Below are positions 16,501 to 23,250 of a DNA stretch of 37,180 nucleotides, piece after piece (within the stretch, counting starts at the first letter, position 1; the number at the start of each line of letters is the position of its first letter). The notes under the pieces are model-generated. The model made no database searches. It saw only the letters and a list, made by a program, of their open reading frames with translations, and was not told the origin of the DNA. This DNA comes from UBA10427 sp003500135 (GTDB lineage: Bacteria; Bacteroidota; Bacteroidia; Cytophagales; Cyclobacteriaceae), in assembly GCA_963966275.1 (NCBI GenBank), contig CAWZYQ010000019.1, positions 1-37,180 of the forward strand, written 5' to 3'. Made by a program: the position numbers and the translations under genes.

Positions 16501-19370
16501 AGGTAGAATCATTGGTGCTGGAAGGTGATTTTGAAATTGGATCAGGAGCTGAATTTGATGCCAATAACCTTGACCTTACTGTAAATGGTGATTTCACCAA
16601 CAACGGCACGTATACCCCTGGTACTAATACTACTTTCTTTAGAGGAAATGATCAATTACTAACGGGCAGCACTACATTTTACAACTGGTATCTGGAACCT
16701 CAAAACAGGGTATTGTTAGCTTCTTCCTCTGATATCACGGTGAATGAAACACTCAATGTAATATCAGGTCAACTGGAAGATGGAGGCAATACGATTGAAG
16801 TAATGGATAGCGTTAACATAATTGGGGCGCATATCACTACCACTACAGGAGCAGGCGGTATCTTAATGAATGGTAGTAGCATCCAGTATTTAACAGGGGG
16901 TGGCAATATTGGCAGGTTGGATATCGATAATGCCAATTCGGTTGTATTGGAAGGCCCATTAATGATTACTGATGGTTTGAATTTATCAACCGGTATATTT
17001 AATATTCAGTCTAATGCATTGGAGATAGAACAGGATGCAACCTTCACCGGTTCTCCATTCAGCGCTTCGAAAATGATCACCACTACAGGAACAACAGGTG
17101 ACGGCGGAGTTATAGTTACACTTCCATCAGGTCCTTCACTTACGGCAATTCCGGTTGGCGTTGGAAATAAATATACCCCGGTTTCATATCAGGTGATCAA
17201 CAGTAACGCGCCTTACACTATAACTACAAAGCCTGTTGATGGGTCACATCCAACAATTATTCCGGCCAATGGCGGTGATCCTACGAATGTATTGCAATTC
17301 TATTGGTACCTGAGATGTACTACACCTCCTTCGGGATTAAATATGACGGCACGTTTTGTTTATGACCAGGTAGATGTAGCCGGTGATGAAGCCAACTACA
17401 TTCCTGCCCGTCTGGTAGGTACTTCATGGGAAAGAATTAATGACCCCACATTAGTGGATGAAAGTACCAATACATTTGAATACGATGGAATTAACTTAAT
17501 TGATGGCGATTATACCATCGGTACGGATCCTGCTATACCGCTCACGATCCCTACCTATACTTCAACAGGTAATGGTGACTGGGAAGATGTGAGTAAATGG
17601 ATAAGAGATGATGCAATTGCTGTTCCCGTGGGAGGGCCTACTGGCGCACCGGTAGTGGTAGATCACGATATTACGATCACTACCAATTCAAGATCAGCTT
17701 ATACCACAACCATCAATAGTGGAGGAAAGCTATTTATTGGAAATACTTTTGGTCACTTTTTGGGCGATGTGGATGGTACAGGTACATTAAATATTGAGTC
17801 AGGTACACTCCCCGCAGGAAACTGGGACAATTTCTTTACCTGTGGAGGGGGTAGTATTGAGTACGATGGCACAGGAGATTATACAATTTCTTCGATCCCC
17901 AGCACATATGAGAATTTGAGCTTTTTGGGTAGTGGTCAAAGAAACTTACCTGCTAAAAATATAACGGTTTGTGGTGATATGTTGATTGATGGGCCTGATA
18001 TAACAAGTAATAGTAATGAAATAATTATAATAAGGGGAAATGTTGAAAGAATTTCAGGTAGTATAGATAAATTACGCTTATTATTTCAAGGAAGTGGTAT
18101 TAGAAATGTTATCGGAGATTTCACAAATAATAATTCTATTAATTATTTCAGAGCTCAGCAGAATACCAATGTGGTAATTAGTGGAAATGTTGAAGTCAAT
18201 AATGTATTATTCCTTTTTAACACTGCTAAGATTACTACAGATGCTACAAATACATTGACCTTATTATCATCAGCAGGAATTGGAGGAGGAAGTAGCACTG
18301 CCTTCGTTGATGGGCCACTTATTATAGAAGGCGTAGCTGGCCGTAGTTTATTCTTCCCAATTGGCAAAAATGGACGTTATGGTCCGATCAATATTAATAA
18401 TACATTAGGTTTCTCAGGTACTCAGGACTGGACGGCAGAATATATGAATAGCAGTCCTACTGATGCCGGCTATGACAACTCCAATATTCTTCCGTCCGCA
18501 GAACCGGTAGTGGGAGTTAGTAATTCGGAATACTGGATTGTTGACGGACCAACACCGGGTGAGGCCAATATTCAACTGAGATGGGATAACAATTCAGTAC
18601 CCGTTCTTTCTGATGCCACAGTTTCTGACCTAAGGGTAATGGAAGGGGATGCTTCGGCATTTTTAGGATGGTTAAATGTCGGTGGAGGCAATTTTACCGG
18701 GGATGCCTCCGGAGGTACCGTTACCAGTAATAATGGCGGAGGATCTTTTGGACGTGTAACCTTTAGTACCAAAGTATTCACTCTGGGTACAATGACTGCT
18801 AACTCACCTCTTCCGGTTGAGCTGATAGCCTTTACAGCTAAGGTTGAGGGTTCAGAAGTGTTATTGGAATGGGAAACGGCTTCTGAATTGAATAATGACT
18901 ACTTCGTTGTTGAGCGCTCTTTTGATGGCGAAAACTTTGAAAGTATCGGTGAAGTAACCGGAAACGGAACTACCAAACAAACCTCATATTATGAATATTG
19001 GGATTCCAGGCCTTCTGTTGGCACAAATTACTACCGGTTGAAACAAGTAGATTTTGATGGTTCTTTTGAATATTCAAGTATTATTGAAGTCAAAATTGAA
19101 TCGAACGTTGAAACGCAGTTTGATTTGACTATTTATCCAAATCCAACCTCTACGTCTAATGTCAAATTGAAATTATTCTCCGATGAACCTGGTTTGCCTG
19201 TTTATTTAACCATTACCAATCTTTCAGGAATGGTGATAAAACAATCGAAATTAGAAGGTATGATCATAGAAGATCAATATGCGCTGAATGTAGATCTTAA
19301 AAGTGGAATTTATCTATTAAGAGTACAACAGGGCAACTATGAGATAACAAAACGATTGGTGATATACTAA
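10533..19370 (+). CDS. Giant T9SS-secreted modular surface protein (2945 residues)
   Basis: This is a very large protein exported by Sec and then by the type IX secretion system to the cell surface. The ATG at 10533 gives a signal peptide (MKNFFTRCFAVFFLTAIS, cleavage near LFSQ); the frame also opens at a GTG at 10509. Residues of about 35-270 resemble a LamG-like domain (IMWLDAS, AWLDQSGNG, FYQGALNDAQRIIIENYLGE). Three modules follow, each opened by a Trp-pair motif: WDNPNTW at 456, NWTNGSAWSLN near 1420 and DWEDVSKWIRD near 2350. Each holds beta-helix-like repeats such as GDFTIENG and ends near PxGxxxxYxPxx (codons near 14255, 17153 and 18355). An Fn3-like domain (LPVELIAFTAKVEGSEVLLE) precedes a type A sorting domain from about 2863 (FDLTIYPNPTS to ITKRLVIY). 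The likely role is adhesion or glycan binding; no catalytic site was recognised. Confidence 0.93.
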   Translation: MKNFFTRCFAVFFLTAISLSNLFSQTGPAGIGNADGTGGQPRNIMWLDASAISASDGDLIGAWLDQSGNGAHGSSSGANQPEYVASSPVINNQPLIRFFGEDAGDTDFIDLSANLSGAQDGIVGNDYNCILVAGRREMGLNYILGGDYFQDGNLYIGWRSSSTSFRYGHWSFNDIETNATISAGQLGIFTAEFNSSNAPNRRRIFENGILLGSSNSNTALSQWNNPKLAVLGNSIYADVDIAEVIFYQGALNDAQRIIIENYLGEKYGITLAGNDYYTNASGYSFFLSGIGNDSGDLSETGNSSGLYIENRNSSLNAGEFLLYAHNGTINSVVSSDISGSVEGRWARDWYFDKTSSNGIDAKIAFDFGDAISGSTPTNVSNYVLLYRSGTSGNYSIVSGLTNGLEAGDRVYFEIDDADLADGYYTLGTTNATNSPLLGSVPQTWYSYAPLTGSNSWDNPNTWTLDPSGTLLTGPAELPGPDDRVVILNGKNVNLNTTGKTVVSLEVRSGGVLDIDVSGANDFGLISGAGRIRLQDDNFPSGDASDFATKGTVEFYGASYDINSNYEFNNVIVNLDNPANTLTLQNDFTMNGDFTIENGIFRVNDTGTTEFDISVDGDFTIESTGQFLVGTGDAFHLLDLKGDFTNFGTAYFTNLTSSSYTSTPSNGVVEVQYSNNFDDQTTFLDGETRFYRIIIDKGVDDTYMAEFEATAESNFVLWGRNNFSGAGNGVSDVPHALGLNVGTVKLGNNINIPELKRGGGNYDINSGARIWVDNGKLSMSGNTALVVYGAFQVSGVDAEVNITSGSGLTLREYGSILIQEGTTTVAQIRTSIFGPQHVGSYTQTGGTVNVTGIGASTNYYTFSMTYPGNVFQMSGGTLHIFRADGANNDEGGIWINSDDENISVTGGTVIMDMDNGTDFKVMSKAPFYNVIMRNSNSTSEQEVRLSGGNVASQNVAAQPLVVLNDLTIEDYVLFDHEGENVTIGGDFTIATNSDYEYNNGKQNTTTFNGSGNSVLSFFNRTGGGRDEQRFWNFVINKSAEDTVTLQSGKSNVNGNNNNLLRVEGDHFKVLRGTLDQGVHSIRMYADTLVNYQTCTVFDPTASSDGDPNGENDILKLRDDGGPATIMVTTDTSRFGGIKLNSADEIITLISDLRIDYLEYRHGRMDLNVHNLTIDRLNVILNGSETRTDEDGGGNFSVEDMFITAGNASDGGLSLYVPANAENPGFIDMSGAANTTNNPTVFFFPLGTGTTGVDGTSQYTPANIRFLSGTDDGYVTVIPVTQKLATAGPYPLGNDIINRYWIVDYSGFTTVPKVERMWFRAVESDDPNGAPDGFPVAFVPGYVLENAPYSRTAEINGGDNSTSYIDFTDAENIRIFFWGNEGSGNPVGGFDLINAAYTAGDPSKFIGQPQIFYSINSSPTNWTNGSAWSLNRDGASAGDYPREGDIAILTRDNGGGGDPTGYGAGVFNINNGTGPIEIAKLIFDDFDPVNNNWISGCPRVIFDAGGNYRAYDSFFSSVEVTDRHIGGSTPNQSHGAVMEYRLNSSYTGIFPGGDFGDFNRYENALVIYGWDGGTGTAVLSSDATEYPMLWFQGGNLNNTIVQFPDVDVTVNGRANLNGDMRIRVNNNSASILTFRNDVQVGSGCCEEGIFEFDGNSTENQTVVIDGNLNFNSTNGGAIQLFNNSGSNSHKFIVKGNIDVPNTGVINFGNGSNSVVDLELQGASSNSFSNTGSVTLHRIIMNKGNNRSNVFSFNDNFSLTGSTNTATKAIEIQNGTLRFNDAAINVDLTTGGPSFAIPSSGSLQITQGTANVSGDDSGILLDGSIIVDGGILNMDDPVGNGNNFIEYSASNNAELQILDGSLIVGSQIRRNTASEAGALQFTLGDGGTGTPSVVVGKNAAPESSRGVFEIENNAGSSFTYLNGSLIVMNQKATAGIASLYLHPSTFNIATDATIQIGGADTQTGQTITMDVGIPLQNLLIDNTSGNNPVAQLQVESLVLEGDFEIGSGAEFDANNLDLTVNGDFTNNGTYTPGTNTTFFRGNDQLLTGSTTFYNWYLEPQNRVLLASSSDITVNETLNVISGQLEDGGNTIEVMDSVNIIGAHITTTTGAGGILMNGSSIQYLTGGGNIGRLDIDNANSVVLEGPLMITDGLNLSTGIFNIQSNALEIEQDATFTGSPFSASKMITTTGTTGDGGVIVTLPSGPSLTAIPVGVGNKYTPVSYQVINSNAPYTITTKPVDGSHPTIIPANGGDPTNVLQFYWYLRCTTPPSGLNMTARFVYDQVDVAGDEANYIPARLVGTSWERINDPTLVDESTNTFEYDGINLIDGDYTIGTDPAIPLTIPTYTSTGNGDWEDVSKWIRDDAIAVPVGGPTGAPVVVDHDITITTNSRSAYTTTINSGGKLFIGNTFGHFLGDVDGTGTLNIESGTLPAGNWDNFFTCGGGSIEYDGTGDYTISSIPSTYENLSFLGSGQRNLPAKNITVCGDMLIDGPDITSNSNEIIIIRGNVERISGSIDKLRLLFQGSGIRNVIGDFTNNNSINYFRAQQNTNVVISGNVEVNNVLFLFNTAKITTDATNTLTLLSSAGIGGGSSTAFVDGPLIIEGVAGRSLFFPIGKNGRYGPININNTLGFSGTQDWTAEYMNSSPTDAGYDNSNILPSAEPVVGVSNSEYWIVDGPTPGEANIQLRWDNNSVPVLSDATVSDLRVMEGDASAFLGWLNVGGGNFTGDASGGTVTSNNGGGSFGRVTFSTKVFTLGTMTANSPLPVELIAFTAKVEGSEVLLEWETASELNNDYFVVERSFDGENFESIGEVTGNGTTKQTSYYEYWDSRPSVGTNYYRLKQVDFDGSFEYSSIIEVKIESNVETQFDLTIYPNPTSTSNVKLKLFSDEPGLPVYLTITNLSGMVIKQSKLEGMIIEDQYALNVDLKSGIYLLRVQQGNYEITKRLVIY

Positions 19371-19389
19371 TCATTTGCACTTTCCTAAC

Positions 19390-19424
19390 AAAAAAGAGAC
19401 CCTGATGTGGTCTCTTTTTTTATT
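19390..19424 (+). terminator. Strong intrinsic terminator after the giant gene
   Basis: AAAAAAGAGACC (19390-19401) pairs perfectly with GGTCTCTTTTTT (19409-19420) around a 7-base loop. A T run forms the tail, and the A run opposite makes the stem symmetric. It isolates the giant gene from the sugar cluster. Confidence 0.92.
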
Positions 19425-19428
19425 TTTG
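19421..19428 (+). promoter_or_regulatory. Possible -7 box of the sugar cluster
   Basis: TATTTTTG fits TAnnTTTG and lies 58 bases before the PglD-like gene, but it overlaps the T tail of the terminator. No -33 TTTG is seen at the right distance, so chance is a real alternative. Confidence 0.3.
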
Positions 19429-19463
19429 TGTAAAGCTATTATTATGGAGGGGTAGTATTTAGG

Positions 19464-19509
19464 ATGAAAGAAATAGTCATATCTGGATGAAGGAAATAAT
19501 CATATATGG
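19464..19509 (+). repeat. 23-bp tandem duplication at the start of the PglD-like gene
   Basis: Bases 19464-19486 and 19487-19509 are adjacent copies of the same 23-mer with three mismatches. Each begins with ATGAA(A/G)GAAATA. The first copy encodes MKEIVISG and then meets TGA at 19488-19490, which overlaps the ATG of the second copy as ATGA. Confidence 0.9.
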
Positions 19510-20077
19510 TACCAGGGGCCATGCCAAAGTTGTTACGGATGCGGTAAAGGATTTTAAAGTGGTAGGGTACTTTGACGATGCAAGTTTCGAGCGAGGATTT
19601 TTAGGCATAAAGGTTTTTGAATACAATGCTAAATTGTTTAAAAGCACAGATCTTGTCATCGCTATTGGAGATAATTTAACAAGAAAAAGGATTTCAGAAA
19701 ATGTAAAGCACTCAATCACATCTATCGCTGCTTCTTCGGCCGAAATTTCAAAAAGCGTGCAATATGGCGAGGGTTGTATGATCCTTCAGGGTAGCGTTAT
19801 TCAGAGTGGCGCTGTTTTAGGCAGGCATGTGATCATCAATACCGCAGCAAGTGTTGACCACGATTGCCGGATTGACAGTTTTGTTCATATTGCACCGAAC
19901 TCCACCTTATGCGGAAAGGTGAGTGTAGGTGAAGGAACATTAGTTGGTGCAGGAAGCACAGTTTTACCGGGCATAAAAATTGGCAAATGGGCCAATATCG
20001 GTGCAGGTAGCGTGGTTACCAAAGACGTCGAGGATAATACAACAGTTGTGGGTAATCCCGCGAGAAGAATTAAGTAG
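19487..20077 (+). CDS. PglD/NeuD-like sugar O- or N-acyltransferase
   Basis: This 196-residue acetyl-CoA-dependent transferase probably acetylates the 4-amino group of a UDP-amino sugar, as PglD does in UDP-diNAc-bacillosamine synthesis. The N-terminal half is a Rossmann-like domain beginning MKEIIIYGTRGHAKVV. The C-terminal half, from about residue 85, is a left-handed beta helix of hexapeptide repeats (for example GEGCMILQGSVIQSGAVLG). The probable catalytic His is in AASVDHDC. It ends with VVGNPARRIK, typical of the family. The next gene starts one base after its stop. NeuD-type sialic acid acetyltransferases look similar, but the neighbouring aminotransferase and dehydratase favour PglD. 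Confidence 0.87.
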   Translation: MKEIIIYGTRGHAKVVTDAVKDFKVVGYFDDASFERGFLGIKVFEYNAKLFKSTDLVIAIGDNLTRKRISENVKHSITSIAASSAEISKSVQYGEGCMILQGSVIQSGAVLGRHVIINTAASVDHDCRIDSFVHIAPNSTLCGKVSVGEGTLVGAGSTVLPGIKIGKWANIGAGSVVTKDVEDNTTVVGNPARRIK

Positions 20078-20078
20078 C

Positions 20079-21194
20079 GTGCAGAAGCTTAAGAAAATAT
20101 TGATTAGTCCTCCGGAAATATCATATTCCGATATCCAGTATATCCTTAATTATATTCAACCAGAAAACTTTTTCGACTTTCGTCATAACCATCAGTTTGA
20201 AAGCAAAATTGCTGGAATCGTAGGGATGCCTTATGTGCTTAGTGCACAATCCGGAACTGCTGCTTTGCACCTGGCATTGAAGGTTCTAGGGGTAAAAACC
20301 GGAGATACCGTACTATGCCAGAGCATGACGTTTGTCGCCAGCGCCAACCCAATTTTATATGAAAGGGCCAATCCGGTTTTTATTGATTCAGAACCAGAAA
20401 CACTAAATATGGATCCCGAATTATTGGAAAAAGCAATTCAGGAACTTTTCAAAAAAGGAATCAAACCAGCTGCAATTATTTATGTGCATACTTTCGGTAC
20501 GCCGGGTAATGCAGACGAAGTAATGAGAATAGGGCGTCAATACGGTATCCCCATCATTGAGGATGCGGCAGAGGCATTGGGATCTTATTATGATAATACA
20601 CCTGCTGGTAATTTTGGGGATATTAGTGTTTTCTCGTTCAATATCAATAAAATAATTTCTACAGGTGGCGGAGGCGCTCTTTGCAGCAAAAATAAGAAAT
20701 ATGTTGAAAAAGCAAGGTTTCTTGCAAATCAGGCTAAAGAACAGAGGCAGCACTACGAACATTGCGAATTGGGCTATAACTATCAATTAAATCCTTTTGC
20801 GGCAATACTGGGTAAGGCACAACTGCCCAAACTCAAGCATAGGGCCGAAAAAAAACGTGAGTTACATCGGTTTTATTTTGACCTTTTCAAGAACCTTAAA
20901 AACATAAAATTAATAGGTGAATCTCATAAAAGCAGGTCTAATTTTTGGGTAAATGCGGTAATTTTTGAAAATTATGATACTTACAACAGCATGGTTTCAC
21001 TGTTTGAAGCCTTTGGGGTTGAAGTAAAACCGCTATGGAAACCTATGCATATGCAACCACTATATAAATCTTACATGCATTATTTGAATGGAGTTTCAGA
21101 AAATGCCTATCGACTCGGACTATTTCTTCCTTCCGGATCCTCTATGACCAAGGCACAAAGAGATCAGATAGAATATATTATTAAAAAATTGTAA
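20079..21194 (+). CDS. DegT/DnrJ/EryC1-family sugar aminotransferase, PglE/LegC-like
   Basis: This PLP enzyme transfers an amino group to the 4-keto group of a UDP-4-keto-6-deoxy sugar. From the GTG at 20079 it is 371 residues. SAQSGTAALHLAL lies near 55-67, EDAAEALGS near 161-169, and the PLP-binding Lys191 sits in FSFNINKIISTGGGGAL. The NKI(I/T)(S/T)TGGGG motif is characteristic of the PglE/LegC branch that acts on UDP-amino sugars. The frame is open upstream to 19980, overlapping the previous gene. The GTG one base after that gene's stop gives a normal-length protein beginning MQKLKKILISPPEISYSD. It works between the dehydratase and the acetyltransferase of this cluster. Confidence 0.88.
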   Translation: MQKLKKILISPPEISYSDIQYILNYIQPENFFDFRHNHQFESKIAGIVGMPYVLSAQSGTAALHLALKVLGVKTGDTVLCQSMTFVASANPILYERANPVFIDSEPETLNMDPELLEKAIQELFKKGIKPAAIIYVHTFGTPGNADEVMRIGRQYGIPIIEDAAEALGSYYDNTPAGNFGDISVFSFNINKIISTGGGGALCSKNKKYVEKARFLANQAKEQRQHYEHCELGYNYQLNPFAAILGKAQLPKLKHRAEKKRELHRFYFDLFKNLKNIKLIGESHKSRSNFWVNAVIFENYDTYNSMVSLFEAFGVEVKPLWKPMHMQPLYKSYMHYLNGVSENAYRLGLFLPSGSSMTKAQRDQIEYIIKKL

Positions 21195-21307
21195 ATTTTT
21201 TAGAATTATCTTGCTTGGATTGGCCGATTTAGAGAAATTAATATTAGATTTAAATTTTCAAAAAGGCCTTAAGGGATGACATCATTTCACCCGAAATAAA
21301 GTCCAAA

Positions 21308-23221
21308 ATGACCAAAAGACTATTTAGTATAAGAATTTTACCGAGGTGGATCATTATTTTATTAGATCTAATCTTGCTTTATTTTTCTGCTTTACTGTCC
21401 TATTTACTCAGATTTAACTTCCGGTTTGAACAACTGGATAAATTTCAGGCGAATCAATCTGTTTTGATCATAACGGCCATTGGGCTTGTGTGCATTCTGA
21501 TTACCAGAAGTTATGCCGGAATAGTACGATATACAGGACTACAGGACGCAGGTCGGATTTTGCTTACCACCGTTCTAACAGCGGCTATTGTTGCAGTTGG
21601 CAATTATGTGTTTCTCGAAACGAATGGAGAAGTATTGATCCCTTCTTCCATTTTCATTATAAATTTCTTTGTCTCCAGTATTTTCCTGTTGTCCTACCGT
21701 CTCGGTGTAAAAGAGCTATTCAATATATTTTTCTTTACAGATACTAAAAAACAACAAGTTGCGATTTGGGGTACTAACCATTCTGCACAACTCACCAGAA
21801 ATGTATTGGAAAATGATCCGGACTCTACATTTAAAGTAGTCGGTTTTATTGAAGACGGATTGAAAGGGATAGCGAAATCATTGAATGGTGTTCGCATTTA
21901 CAATGGTTCTAAAGACCTTCAAAAGCTCTTTGATCACATCGGTATTAATGAACTGGTCATTGCTGACGGGAATATTTCTATCGAGCGAAAAAACGAAATC
22001 GTGGACCAATGTCTCATGTCTGACGTTAAGGTTAGGTCTGTTCCGCCTGTTTCCCAATGGGTCAAAGGGGAGCTGAGTCTTAATCAAATCAGGGAAGTAA
22101 ACATTGAGGAGTTGCTCGGTCGTGATACAATAAAGCTTGATAATCAGAATGTTAAAAAAGCCTTATTGGGTAAAAAGATCATGATCACGGGCGCTGCGGG
22201 TTCCATCGGCTCCGAGTTGGCCAGGCAGGTATTGTATTATCATCCTAAAGAGTTGATTTTAATTGATCAGGCAGAAACAGCGCTTTTCGATCTGGAATCA
22301 GAATTGAAGTTAAAAAAGGGCACTTTAAAAGTTGAGTATCTTGTTACAGATATTTCGAATATTGACCGGATGTGTGCGATTTTTGAAACTTTCCGGCCTC
22401 AGGTGGTGTACCATGCGGCAGCATACAAGCACGTGCCTATGATGGAGCGAAATCCTTTTGAAGCCATTTTATGTAATGTTTTAGGCACAAAAATTTGTGC
22501 AGATCTATCAGTTAAACACGAAGTAGAGCGCTTTGTGATGGTGTCGACAGATAAAGCCGTTAACCCAACAAGCGTAATGGGATGCTCAAAGCGCATTGCT
22601 GAAATTTACGTACAATCGCTGGGTAAATATCTTCAGGCTAAAAACCCTGAGAGCACAATGTTTATCACAACCCGATTTGGAAATGTATTGGGATCAAATG
22701 GTTCTGTAATACCCACATTCAGGAAGCAAATACGAACAGGGGGGCCTGTAACCGTAACACACCCGAAGATCACCCGGTTTTTTATGACCATTCCTGAAGC
22801 ATGTCAACTCGTTCTCGAAGCTGGTGTTATGGGTAAAGGAGGTGAGATTTTTGTTTTTGATATGGGCAAATCTGTGAAAATCCTGGATCTGGCGAAGAAA
22901 ATGATTCGCCTTTCAGGCTTACAGTTGGGGAAAGATATAGAAATTATTTTTACAGGTTTGAGAAATGGTGAAAAACTATACGAGGAAGTGCTCAGTTCAC
23001 ATGAGGACACATTGCCTACCTACCATCATAAAATTTTGATTGCCAAAACCAGGGTAGTTGAATTGAGTGATATCAGAGATAATCTTGAAAAACTTATTAA
23101 CTCTGCCTTTGATCGTGATGAACTCAAATTAGTGGGGATTATGAAGTTCATCGTTCCCGAATTTATTAGTAATAGTTCTAAATTTGAAGCTTTAGACATC
23201 AAGAGAAAAAACATCTCATAA
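21308..23221 (+). CDS. Membrane-bound UDP-sugar 4,6-dehydratase, PglF/WbpM/CapD family
   Basis: This 637-residue enzyme converts UDP-GlcNAc to the UDP-4-keto-6-deoxy sugar, the first step towards diacetamido-trideoxyhexoses. About four membrane helices fall within residues 12-135. A first Rossmann-like domain lies at about 150-270. The catalytic SDR domain begins with the NAD-binding TGAAGSIG (294-301). It also has YHAAAYKHVPMMERNP and the WbpM-type catalytic region STDKAVNPTSVMGCSKR, in which Met replaces the usual Tyr of SDR enzymes, as is normal for this family. TRFGNVLGSNGSVIP also matches. The gene lies 113 bases after the aminotransferase in the same direction. Confidence 0.93.
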   Translation: MTKRLFSIRILPRWIIILLDLILLYFSALLSYLLRFNFRFEQLDKFQANQSVLIITAIGLVCILITRSYAGIVRYTGLQDAGRILLTTVLTAAIVAVGNYVFLETNGEVLIPSSIFIINFFVSSIFLLSYRLGVKELFNIFFFTDTKKQQVAIWGTNHSAQLTRNVLENDPDSTFKVVGFIEDGLKGIAKSLNGVRIYNGSKDLQKLFDHIGINELVIADGNISIERKNEIVDQCLMSDVKVRSVPPVSQWVKGELSLNQIREVNIEELLGRDTIKLDNQNVKKALLGKKIMITGAAGSIGSELARQVLYYHPKELILIDQAETALFDLESELKLKKGTLKVEYLVTDISNIDRMCAIFETFRPQVVYHAAAYKHVPMMERNPFEAILCNVLGTKICADLSVKHEVERFVMVSTDKAVNPTSVMGCSKRIAEIYVQSLGKYLQAKNPESTMFITTRFGNVLGSNGSVIPTFRKQIRTGGPVTVTHPKITRFFMTIPEACQLVLEAGVMGKGGEIFVFDMGKSVKILDLAKKMIRLSGLQLGKDIEIIFTGLRNGEKLYEEVLSSHEDTLPTYHHKILIAKTRVVELSDIRDNLEKLINSAFDRDELKLVGIMKFIVPEFISNSSKFEALDIKRKNIS

Positions 23222-23226
23222 CTTTG
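23219..23226 (+). promoter_or_regulatory. Possible -7 box before the WecA-like gene
   Basis: TAACTTTG fits TAnnTTTG and spans the stop codon of the dehydratase gene, 24 bases before the next ATG. No TTTG lies at 19-20 bases upstream; TTTA at 23191-23194 is 24 bases away. This would be an internal promoter if real. Confidence 0.3.
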
Positions 23227-23250
23227 TAGGGTAGCCTAACCCAAAATGGA

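Noticed and set aside
19980..20078. Extended N-terminus of the sugar aminotransferase
   Set aside because: It would overlap the PglD-like gene by nearly 100 bases and adds residues unlike the family. The GTG at 20079 follows that stop by one base.
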